31,242 bases of DNA from the NCBI GenBank assembly GCA_029940115.1, contig JAOZRQ010000011.1, forward strand, positions 1 to 31,242, given 5' to 3'. Numbering within the stretch: position 1 is the first letter of the stretch; each line of letters begins with the position of its first letter. Below, piece by piece: positions 28,001 through 31,242 of this stretch. Origin of the DNA: Desulfobacterales bacterium (GTDB lineage: Bacteria > Desulfobacterota > Desulfobacteria > Desulfobacterales > 4be13). Under the pieces are notes generated by a model. The model did no database searches. It was not told the DNA's origin and was given only the letters and a program-made list of their open reading frames with translations. The translations under genes and the position numbers were made by a program.

Positions 28001-29851
28001 GCCCAAGTCTTTCAGTGTCTCAACATATGCGTGGCCTGCGACAAATGACCAGAGGGGGGGTGGGACCATCCGGCCGGTGCCCTGCCGGAGCCTTTTACCC
28101 AAATCCCTGTCAATGGCCGCCAGATGCCCCTCCAATTTTTCCAGGTTCTCTCTGAACGGGGGATTCTGTCGGGAGAATGAACGGATCCGGGCGGCGTCAT
28201 CCCATGAGAGCCTTCCAATCCGGAGACAGATCAGGCGGTCATCGGTTTCGGGAAGGGACTTGGGCGCGCCCCTCAGCGTCTCCGCCAGTTCGGCCCTGTC
28301 GGAGACAAGATGCCCGTAACGGTGAGGAAAGGACTCCCTGCCCGTCAGCAGCGTCTTGCATATATCCCCAAGACGGTGCCCGGCATGTGCCTCATCCTTC
28401 AGGAAATTCTGCCACTCTCCGAGCATCCTCCCCAGACTCTCACCGGACTTTGCGGAGAGGAGAAAGGGCCAAGAGCCACTGGATGTGTCGTCCTGATCCG
28501 CCGGCGATTGGCAGGGAGGCTCCTCCAGAATGATGTGCGCGTTGGCCCCGCCAAAGCCAAAGGCGCTGACACCCGCCCGCAGGGGAAGGCCCTCCTCCCC
28601 GGGCCGCCAGTCGCAGAGCGCTGTGGCGACCTCGAACGGGGAATCCTCAAAGTCTATGACCGGGTTCGGGGTGCTGAAGTTCAGACTCGGCGGAATCTCC
28701 CTGTGGCGCATCATCATTAGGACCTTTATGACGCCGGCCATGCCCGCGGCCGACTCCAGATGCCCCACGTTGGTCTTCACCGAACCTATCTTGCAAGACT
28801 GTTCGCCACGGGCGGATGTCCGAAATGCCCGGGTCAGCGCCTCCACCTCCATCGGATCCCCCAAGGACGTCCCCGTCCCATGAGTCTCCACATATGTCAC
28901 CTCGCTCGGGTCGAGACCCGCGGCATTCAAAGCTGCCAAGACGACATCGCGCTGCGCCTCCACGCGAGGGGCCGTCATCGTGAACGAGTGTGCGTTGTGG
29001 TTCTCCGCGCATCCCCTGATGATGCCATGAATGTGGTTTTTGTCTTTCAGCGCGTCATCAAGCCTTTGCAGCAAAAGAACACCCACTCCCTCGCCAGGGG
29101 CAAAGCCGTCGCCGTCCTTGTCAAAGGCCTTGCTTTTTCCGTCAGGACTCAGAATCCCCAATTTGGAATAGGAGATGAACTTCAGGGGGTGAAAGGAGGC
29201 GTTCACGCCGCCCGCGATGCAATAGTCGGCCTCTCCCAAGTGAAGCAGACGGATCCCCTCATGCATTGCGGACAATGAAGCCGCACACCCCGTGTCGAGG
29301 GCGATGCTGACGCCATGCAGTCCCAACTTGTGGGAGATCCTGTTCGCCAAGACGCAATACCAGTTTCCCGTCGTCGTGTAGCCATCCAGGAGGATGCCCG
29401 GTTCCGAGGCGGTCTGAAGATAGTCCGCCGTCACCGCTCCCACATACACGGCGGTCCTTTTTTCTTGCAGCCTTTTGAGGGGCACGCCTGAATCCTCCAC
29501 GCAGTGCCAAGTCTCCTCCAACAGCAGCCGTTGTTGCGGATCCATGTGGGACGCCTCCTTGAGGGAGATGCTGAAGAAAGTGTTGTCAAACTTGTCAAAG
29601 TCGTCCACAAGCCCGCACCACTTGGAGACGCTCCGGTTCGGCTCGTTGATGTCCGGAGAATAATATTTTTCGATATCCCACCGTTCGGGTGGGATCTCTT
29701 TTATAGAACTTACGCCGGCTCTCAGGTTCTCCCAGAATTCAGCATAGTTGCGGGCACCGGGGAAACGGCACGCCATGCCGACAATCGCAATCTGATCCTT
29801 CCGAGTGCTGTTTTCCCTCATGATCTGTCCTTTTATGATCTTTTCCCTCAT
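16091..29851 (-). CDS. Type I PKS: KS-(AT-like)-DH-KR-ACP-KS-(dead ACP)-KS-AT-DH-KR-ACP
   Basis: PKS of 4586 residues from the start chosen here. KS1 (about 19-440) has the unusual DTGCAAS with Cys189. An AT-like region with GESAG (near 626) follows, then DH (His1003, Asp1173), KR (TGGAGGLG, Tyr1602, IRD as in trans-AT B-type KRs) and ACP (GFDSL, Ser1791). KS2 (about 1914-2350) is trans-AT-like with Cys2087 and His2222. It is followed by an ACP-like fold with Pro2443 where the phosphopantetheine Ser should be, and a trans-AT-style linker (LQVGREPM to LPTYPF). After a repeat array come KS3 (Cys2954), a malonyl-type AT (Ser3394, HAFH at 3494-3497), DH (His3704, Asp3873), KR (TGAFGSLG, LDD, Tyr4355; B-type) and ACP (Ser4517). 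The reading frame stays open up to a GTG at 29935, but residues before 29851 come from an inserted palindromic element. ATGs at 29851 and 29821 both have AAGGA Shine-Dalgarno sequences; either could be the true start. No loading domain is present. Confidence 0.95.
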   Translation of the reverse strand: MREKIIKGQIMRENSTRKDQIAIVGMACRFPGARNYAEFWENLRAGVSSIKEIPPERWDIEKYYSPDINEPNRSVSKWCGLVDDFDKFDNTFFSISLKEASHMDPQQRLLLEETWHCVEDSGVPLKRLQEKRTAVYVGAVTADYLQTASEPGILLDGYTTTGNWYCVLANRISHKLGLHGVSIALDTGCAASLSAMHEGIRLLHLGEADYCIAGGVNASFHPLKFISYSKLGILSPDGKSKAFDKDGDGFAPGEGVGVLLLQRLDDALKDKNHIHGIIRGCAENHNAHSFTMTAPRVEAQRDVVLAALNAAGLDPSEVTYVETHGTGTSLGDPMEVEALTRAFRTSARGEQSCKIGSVKTNVGHLESAAGMAGVIKVLMMMRHREIPPSLNFSTPNPVIDFEDSPFEVATALCDWRPGEEGLPLRAGVSAFGFGGANAHIILEEPPCQSPADQDDTSSGSWPFLLSAKSGESLGRMLGEWQNFLKDEAHAGHRLGDICKTLLTGRESFPHRYGHLVSDRAELAETLRGAPKSLPETDDRLICLRIGRLSWDDAARIRSFSRQNPPFRENLEKLEGHLAAIDRDLGKRLRQGTGRMVPPPLWSFVAGHAYVETLKDLGVCPDIIVGESAGIWNSLVLAGVMRAEDAITVLAGYKRPDQPEFSRPSLMLHIPAAGQTIMPHRPDESYIRLLTDDLEIPDDVFQHHVAKARLLIQNQFTFKRYMEEWDGLLSPKGVEPSRLLRDAASLFQRDRASERMRLLLALVIASSLSRLNRKWDISESRWTDDPRFHELLCLISDGVMPGELLPDIVQGDPSQLSVVADMLRHRQNRMSPENPYICLKKHQKPDELGDIRDRIREIADAEPERANVPVPRSDGRHMTTLALGECGETLGERISEVIPATDMSDRTFREALLRLWLQGADIRWERLFPEGSFKKVPLPVYPFESVRHWIPKAEKSKSENRKNVGEKNPKLGYLHPLLHENTSDLSEQRFSSTFTGEEFFLADHVVKGQRVLPGVAHLEMARAAVERATGNGSGGTGIRLRNVVWTRPVAVGDDPVRLHIGLFPEENGEIAFEVYGDSADEEPVVFSQGSASLTDEADIAESDIRSLRSECDKETIDPDQFYEVFRSRGISHGPAYQGVTALYAGEGQALAELRLPASVSDTLDEFILHPSLMDVALQVAIGPTSNSDSMKTDDIRPDLPFALESLEVFRRCTSSMWTVVRGKNGGKPDAGIRKLDVDLCDAEGNLCIRMRGVSSRMLKADIVADNPSESTGTLLLHPFWKERPVGQESVSPKYSEHVVMLCGFDGSMGEEIASRLPGVRCIIMGSEDQEIAGRFSSYAEQVFGEIRRIIMDRPESEVLMQVLVPPDDGSRLFSGLSGLLKTARMENPKVVGQLIRMRADADLIAERLDENAKSPADAEIEYRNDRRHVREWREVGASPEGRPAIPWKDGGVYLITGGAGGLGQILAKDIATCAENAALILTDRLSPEDMKDDVKDDVKKESLAVGARVEYRQADVTRKDALTELLEGIIADHGTLDGIIHTAGIIRDNFILGKTMEEFREVLAPKVAGLANLDEAAKDLPLDFFVFFSSVAGPLGNVGQADYACANAFMDAYAEHRDDLVGRNQRQGRTLSVNWPLWKDGGMCMDSATEEMMFRRTGMAPMDTETGIRSLYRSLASASCQVMVAAGNIPHIRRRLLPADDNASRGARQPVPLPEHSGTLMVTGDAPMPAPLPEHSGTLMVTGDAPMPLSEHSGTLMDQVRSALIRTISELLNIRIENMHENAEWGKFGFDSLSLTELTNTLNKKHRLELMPTIFFEHPTIKNFSEYLTNHHGDAFASRIPDQIGVISSSKSGTADRFSGYPTDHHGDALASRTLGQTGVTHSSKSGNADRPALVGRRSRTSRSSAPLPSMRKPGSPEPIAIVGMSGRFPMAGDVSEFWQNLLEGRDCITEVPEDRWNWREWYGDPSSKANRTDIIHGGFIDGMYEFDPLFFGIAPREAKLMDPQQRLMLMHAWKAVEDAGHSPRSLAGTDTAVFVGTGVSGYAELLSRRNTDIVAYTSTGLTPSVGPNRLSYLLDVHGPSEPVETACSSSLVAMHRAVTAIENGACRMAIAGGVSTMLTPDLHISFTKAEMLSRDGRCKTFSDQADGYVRGEGVGMLFLRRLRDAERSGDHIYGVILGTAQNHGGRANSFTAPNPRAQAELLKSAYTKAGIDPRTVGYIEAHGTGTALGDPIEIEGLRTAFKDMCQTAGHSDSDTWHCGLGSVKTNIGHLELAAGVAGVIKVLLQMRHKTLVRSLHCETVNPYIRLDDSPFHIVRENADWELATGTDGRIVPRRAGVSSFGFGGVNAHVVLEEYQAEAGVPDPGDDGRHHLVVLSARDGERLRTYAKSLADFLGKAISSDEPDGRGLPESLRKDLLGIASDILEVGVDELDAETDFREYDFDPIRLVRFSERIAERYGLNVNGDLLLKHPSVGALADHLIGGQGDTLVQAFPEIPQEAHAEKEKGRSGDGIRLADVAWTLQVGREPMRERLALVVSNLGELIGRLNDYCDGKQDVESIHTGRVGTAKSEFDLMIEGKEGDQFVQTIIQNGKFGKLARLWVSGVEIDWDLLHSNGVPGRISLPTYPFATERHSILDAKRPALETRSRDTHRVNSELRTERRSESDLFGSSDTHRVNSDTHRVNSALPDSHRVNSDTHRVNSALPDSHRVNSELRTESGSESALCEYPSTHRVNSALPDTRRVNSALRTERGSKSVLCGSSDTRRVNSALRIESPEAFEIRNEPIAVIGMGCRFPGGADSPERFWDLLINGKDATARIPSDRWDADEHYDPDPDAPGKMITRRGGFLSDYDMTRFDAGFFKMSPAEARSLDPQQRLLLEVSWEALEDAGIPPHTLRGGRTGVYVGICCDDFRIMKSGDLSQLHLYTATGSLFSCASGRLSHFFGFQGPNFPVDTACSSSLVSLHLACQGLRNRDADVSLAAGVNMMITPDMFVYFSKLGAISPDGVSKSFDASANGYGRGEGCGVVVLKRLSDAMSDGDRVLALIRGSGVNHDGTSSSFTAPNGAAQQELMCEVMEDAGIFPDQISYVEAHGTGTPLGDPIEVRAIGEVYGKRDDSLIIGSVKANIGHLEGAAGIASAIKTILALTHGIVPPQVHFQNPSPHIPWDDLPIRVPTEPIPWPRDNAPRIAGINSFGFSGINAHMLMEEAPRQLSVVRRPSVADRPLHILNISAKTPEGGDAFAKRYLDYLSRTEEHVGDICHTANTGRTHFNCRVSVCGRSADEIRERLSARGRQYAVIREPQQPVFLFTGQGSQYAGMGRELYETQPVFRDAMIRCDELFGQHADISVVRLLYEHEDAENLVNQTLHTQTSLFAIEYALLELWRSWGVRPAATVGHSVGEYLAALTAEVFGLEDAIRLVAARASLMDAMPGDGLMASVSADEGTVREAVGEFGDRVSVAAVNAPGSVVISGEAASVRNVLSQLESEDVRTRLLQVSHAFHSPLTESIRDDFGRIAGEVSYEKPKLPVICNVTGKAAGENDLIGPDYWTRHIRECVRFRDSMETLAKAGHRTFLEIGPTPTLTSLGKKCLPHIEDEALWLFSLRKGKGDWETLLDNLGKLYEQGAEIDWQGVDAPYLRRRVSLPTYPFQRQRHWESARSGKIGRAYGKPPAGDSHPFPGQRIVSPVWGDAVIFQSVFTKDSPDFLREHVIYDAIISPAAAHVAMAFSGVRRAFGTDRCRIRDVSFTTPLSVSDAEARIVQLIFEETTAGASSFRIVSRTESDSDNEWLEHCRGQVIPEYDDGGQTDPAGDSLDEIRARCPLHVSGIGFYNKFTDAGYRLGENFQRISEAWRGTDESLGILEAGDGSGTYDIHPGLIDSIWQTGMLAVSERLDELIGEGTILIPMTLSEFRMHRVNFNGTLRCHARVRSSQKASLNTDVTVWDGNGALLLEIQGFTTRETNRAVLMRQGYQETFYTVEWEERQETDADDRPLPFQTCIVFVDDRDFGDQLVRRMRDEHVTCLTVLKGEEYARIDDATFSIRPSAPEDVPRLFGELREMLPDPPPGILFSWGTDPLSKDVGEADLESSVGYGGEILLDLAKAAIAFEGSHPPRIWLITRNAHVVEGSERPNPFQRPLWGLGRVISLEHPELWGGSIDVGEFSDRMIGSVLREIRTASEEDQIAFRNGSRYTARLRQGRPTGRKEKRDTLSPSPDATYLVTGAFGSLGRVVTRWLIRRGTCHLVLLGRNVPPVAQKEIDALRNQGIQVFAEQTDVSDVDALAGVFDRISGEMPALKGIIHAAGVLDDAAIIRQTRERFRRVMAPKADGAWHLHRLTRDRDLDFFVMFSSAAALIGSRGQANYVAANAFLDALADYRRAWGLPATSIGWGPWAEGMPVSDAEVRRRLLEQGFGLLRTEDALESLETLLAEDAAQAGVMHFDVNIFVKNDGNGRSRFFSHFLRPEDKPPVFARPEASSGICDQLRDAVPEQRSGILLSFLKGVAAEQSGLSDIAVDQPLMEHGFDSLMAVEMRSRLRGLLGVSLPVSLLFDYPTLEKIGEYLLDEVLGFDMAEIHPEKEDRKSDILDRIESFLEN
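21545..21915. repeat. Nine-copy GAGTTTACTCTG palindrome array between KS2 and KS3
   Basis: GAGTTTACTCTG occurs nine times, often extended to GCAGAGTTTACTCTGC, a near-perfect palindrome. Spacing is irregular (about 20 to 70 bp), with higher-order units that include a longer CGGACTGAAAG-type segment. On the minus strand each copy encodes RVNS, in units such as DTHRVNSALP, at residues about 2646-2769. The frame is kept throughout. Confidence 0.93.
22395..22640 (-). other. ACP-like domain lacking the phosphopantetheine serine
   Basis: About 80 residues inserted in the linker after KS2. They have ACP sequence character (LLGIASDILEVGVDELDAETDF, HPSVGALADHL), but the serine motif reads YDFDPIRLV, with Pro2443 in place of Ser. 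It cannot be loaded by a phosphopantetheinyl transferase. ACP-like insertions after KS domains occur in some trans-AT synthases, so this may be a structural element rather than a recent loss. Confidence 0.75.
24175..24375. repeat. 102-bp imperfect tandem duplication in the ACP1-KS2 linker
   Basis: Two diverged copies, with TTGAGGAG anchors at 24202 and 24304. They encode HHGDAFASR...SSSKSGTAD and HHGDALASR...HSSKSGNAD directly after ACP1. In frame, 34 residues per unit. Confidence 0.87.
24585..24733. repeat. Triplicated GTGCCCGAGTGTTCGG repeat in the KR1-ACP1 linker
   Basis: Three units about 54 bp apart contain GTGCCCGAGTGTTCGG and GGGAGCATCGCCCGTGACCAT. On the minus strand they encode PLPEHSGTLMVTGDAPMP twice and a shorter third copy. 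The core is a variant of the TGCCCGA...TCGGGCA palindrome found elsewhere in the window. Confidence 0.9.
27060..28490 (-). other. AT-like region with GESAG and a long helical part, function unknown
   Basis: Region between KS1 and DH1 of the first PKS, about 480 residues. The first part keeps the KS-to-AT linker character (HRLGDICKTLLTGRESFPHR) and an AT-like helix-turn, VGESAGIWNSLVLAGVM, with a GxSxG serine near residue 626. No HAFH motif is visible. The following roughly 250 residues are helical-looking and Arg/Leu rich, and I do not recognise them. The region ends with a normal post-AT linker (VPLPVYPFESVRHW). It could be a diverged AT, another alpha/beta-hydrolase-like acyl-processing domain, or scaffold. 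Confidence 0.6.
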
Positions 29852-29870
29852 GATCTGTTCCTTTATCTCG
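29811..29870 (-). promoter_or_regulatory. Duplicated ribosome-binding-site/start unit of PKS 1
   Basis: Two tandem 30-bp units, each reading GGA(A)CAGATC-ATG-AGGGAAAA on the minus strand, place an AAGGA Shine-Dalgarno sequence 6-7 nt before ATGs at 29821 and 29851. A third unit at 30012-30041 lies beyond an inserted palindromic element. Its ATG (30022) is in the same frame but is stopped by TGA at 29947-29945. Confidence 0.75.
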
Positions 29871-30002
29871 ATGATCAAGTTTTCTGACCCCATTCGGCCA
29901 AAAAGCCTGACATTCCCGCGAAAACGGGAATCCACTTTTGGGAATCAGCGGGCAATGGATCCCTGCTTTCGCAGGAATGACAGAAAAAACTTGATGATCG
30001 AG
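29867..30002. repeat. MITE-like element containing dRS3-type palindromes
   Basis: About 136 bp bounded by imperfect inverted repeats (29867-29886 and 29981-30002). Inside are two palindromes: ATTCCC-N8-GGGAAT at about 29912-29931, which fits the dRS3 pattern described in Neisseria, and the related TGGATCCCTGCTTTCGCAGG region at about 29956-29975. It separates copies of the 30-bp start unit of PKS 1, so it appears to have inserted into the 5' end of that gene. The GTG at 29935 inside it is not a credible start. Confidence 0.8.
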
Positions 30003-30255
30003 TTTATGATCTTTTCCCTCATGACCTGTCCCTTTATGATCTGTCCTTTTCATTGTCAGCGGATATGAAAGTCTCTTGGCCACAACCTGAAAAGGCGGTG
30101 GATTCTGGATCAACATCAGAAAATTCTGCCCGTGTCCGCACGTCTCACGAGCACGAGATTAAAGCTCACGCCCTCAAGAGGCGTCATAATCAGCAGAATT
30201 CAACGCTTGGCCGACTTGCCAAAGAGACCTGTCTACCAGAATAAAAAAATGAGTG

Positions 30256-30305
30256 GGAAGGAAACCCGGCCTTTCTGGCGGTTGAGAAAAGCCGGGTTTC
30301 TTTCC
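30256..30305. terminator. Strong hairpin with T-rich flank (terminator-like)
   Basis: Arms 30256-30270 and 30291-30305 pair over 15 bp with one mismatch (core GAAACCCGGC/GCCGGGTTTC). Inner TTTCT/AGAAA pairing extends the stem. On the minus strand a run of T follows about 10 nt after the stem, at about 30242-30248; on the plus strand a shorter T-run lies about 10 nt away. The spacing is not ideal, so termination is plausible but not certain. It lies inside the probable leader of the PKS operon. Confidence 0.5.
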
Positions 30306-30456
30306 ACCCTACAACTTTTTGTCCTGTACACAGCAAAGAGACATATGATCATGGAAAGTTCGGACCCAGTAATCAAAAAAACTTGATGCTCAAGAATCAG
30401 ACCCTTTGGCCAAGAAAGTTGTCTCAGGCCAGCCCCACAATCTCATGACAATCCCA

Positions 30457-30485
30457 TATATACATTGAATCAAAGCCTTTGTCAA
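30457..30485 (-). promoter_or_regulatory. Sigma-70-type promoter TTGACA-17-TATATA
   Basis: On the minus strand TTGACA (30485-30480) is followed by a 17-nt spacer and TATATA (30462-30457). The -35 box is perfect and the -10 box is close to consensus. It points toward the PKS genes and would give a leader of about 600 nt before the ATG at 29851. It is the best promoter I can see for the cluster, but the hairpin at 30256-30305 lies in between. Confidence 0.55.
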
Positions 30486-30755
30486 GAAATTTGTCTCTGA
30501 AGATCAGAAAAAAATATATATATGAAATCTATACATTATTATGTGAACAGGTTGTGAGGTGACCTGATCAATTCTGAGCAATGATTTTTTTACATTTTCA
30601 ATCAGCCCCAATTCCCAGAAGAATGTCGCATGACTTTTGGACATCCTCCCATCAGAGTGACAATCGCCCCCGACTTGCCGAAGAGACCACATATGATCGT
30701 GGAAAATTCAGGAGGACCGACGTCAAGGTTCCCTGATCAGCAGGGGGATGAAATT

Positions 30756-30881
30756 ACAAGTTGATGGACTAGCACAGCAATTCATAAGTTCGTCACCCCC
30801 TTCGGCTCCCGCCGGATTGCCAAATCCGGCGGCTCGGATTTGCCAATCCGAGCCGAGCGAGGGAGACAAGTTGATGGACTA
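30756..30881. repeat. Tandem hairpins flanked by 16-bp direct repeats
   Basis: ACAAGTTGATGGACTA occurs at 30756-30771 and 30866-30881. Between them lie two adjacent perfect 10-bp stems: 30809-30818 with 30823-30832, and 30831-30840 with 30845-30854. The loops are GCCA and TGCC. An imperfect outer stem (about 30792-30808 with 30851-30867) encloses both. The layout suggests a small inserted element. Confidence 0.75.
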
Positions 30882-31186
30882 AGGCCAAGCGTATTTGGAC
30901 ACTTTGAACTTTTTTTCAGAGATTACAATGATTTTTTGATCGGGGGTCATCATTTTTCGGGGGCATAAAGTATTCTCCCATTGCAGCTCTGGCCCGCCAA
31001 TGCGGGTGCTGGCATGATTCGCATGTCAATGCCCCCGAAGGCGGACACTCCCATTTGCAGCTCAGAGGCTGATTGAAAAATGCCGCCCGACCTGCCGACG
31101 AGGATGCCTCGTACCATGAGGGACATCGAATGTCAACAATTTTTTTTTCCAGGAGACGACACTTTGTTTGACATTTTGAGTTTTCC

Positions 31187-31242
31187 TTGACTCAAGTTTC
31201 GCACCCCTATATGAGCCCATTTTTCAAGGGTTTCAGGAGATG
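31187..31242 (+). promoter_or_regulatory. Possible promoter and start codon of a plus-strand gene beyond the window
   Basis: TTGACT (31187-31192), a 15-nt spacer and TATATG (31208-31213) are followed by AAGGG and an ATG at 31240-31242. AAGGG lies 9 nt before the ATG. The short spacer makes the promoter weak, and no coding sequence is visible to support the start. Confidence 0.3.

Larger units (their letters stand above)
30003..31242. other. Noncoding upstream region
   Basis: About 1.24 kb without a convincing complete gene. All open frames are short, lack family resemblance and overlap repeats. Parts are AT-rich (about 30500-30600). It contains one promoter, one hairpin and several direct and inverted repeats listed separately, plus short near-copies such as AAGAGAC(CAC)ATATGATC at about 30335 and 30680 and CAAGAAA(G/T)TTGTCTC at about 30410 and 30482. 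Confidence 0.7.

Noticed and set aside
29852..29935. GTG at 29935 as the start of PKS 1
   Set aside because: The 28 extra residues come from a dRS3-like repeat element, and I see no convincing ribosome-binding site there. Two ATGs downstream have good AAGGA sequences.
29739..30116. Minus-strand ORF of 125 codons at the 5' end of PKS 1
   Set aside because: Its sequence is translated repeat (VIPAKAGI-type peptides from dRS3-like palindromes and the 30-bp start unit) and it overlaps the PKS start in another frame.

Overview
The window is almost entirely one assembly line for a hybrid polyketide-nonribosomal peptide. Four very large genes lie on the minus strand and are read from right to left. 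In biosynthetic order they are: a 4586-residue polyketide synthase (PKS, 29851-16091), a 1453-residue PKS (16088-11727), a 2918-residue PKS/NRPS carrying an aminotransferase (11528-2772), and an NRPS that runs off the left edge (2775-1). The genes are 2 nt, 198 nt and minus 4 nt apart, so they are probably one transcription unit. No thioesterase, phosphopantetheinyl transferase, transporter, regulator or discrete acyltransferase gene is inside the window.

How the genes appear to work together (inference from domain order): PKS 1 holds KS, AT-like, DH, KR, ACP, then a trans-AT-style KS with no working carrier, then KS, AT, DH, KR, ACP. PKS 2 adds KS, a dead AT and a second intact AT. Its missing carrier protein is the N-terminal ACP of the next protein, where a class III aminotransferase follows. 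This arrangement resembles mycosubtilin/iturin and microginin enzymes, in which a beta-keto thioester is converted to a beta-amine. The amine would then be condensed with threonine (A-domain code DFWNIGMVHK), then ornithine (DVGEIGSIDK), then a third residue (code D-L-Y-N-N-A-L-T-Y, possibly alanine-like). The predicted product is an unsaturated beta-amino acyl peptide containing Thr and Orn.

The line looks like a chimera of trans-AT and cis-AT modules that is being remodelled by repeats. Several in-frame repeat arrays sit in linkers and one sits inside an adenylation domain. Many of them coincide with missing or damaged domains. At DNA level they are short palindromes and minisatellites that recur across genes and in the intergenic gap.

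From 29852 to the right edge (about 1.4 kb) I see no convincing complete gene. This stretch holds a dRS3-like palindromic element inserted at the 5' end of PKS 1, a near-consensus sigma-70 promoter, a terminator-like hairpin, a cruciform flanked by direct repeats, and at the last bases a possible start of a plus-strand gene.

The organism is uncertain. Coding sequence looks GC-rich and the noncoding end AT-richer (by eye, not computed). The abundance of minisatellites and ATTCCC-N8-GGGAAT palindromes reminds me of large-genome proteobacteria, perhaps filamentous Desulfobacterota such as Desulfonema. That is a low-confidence impression.
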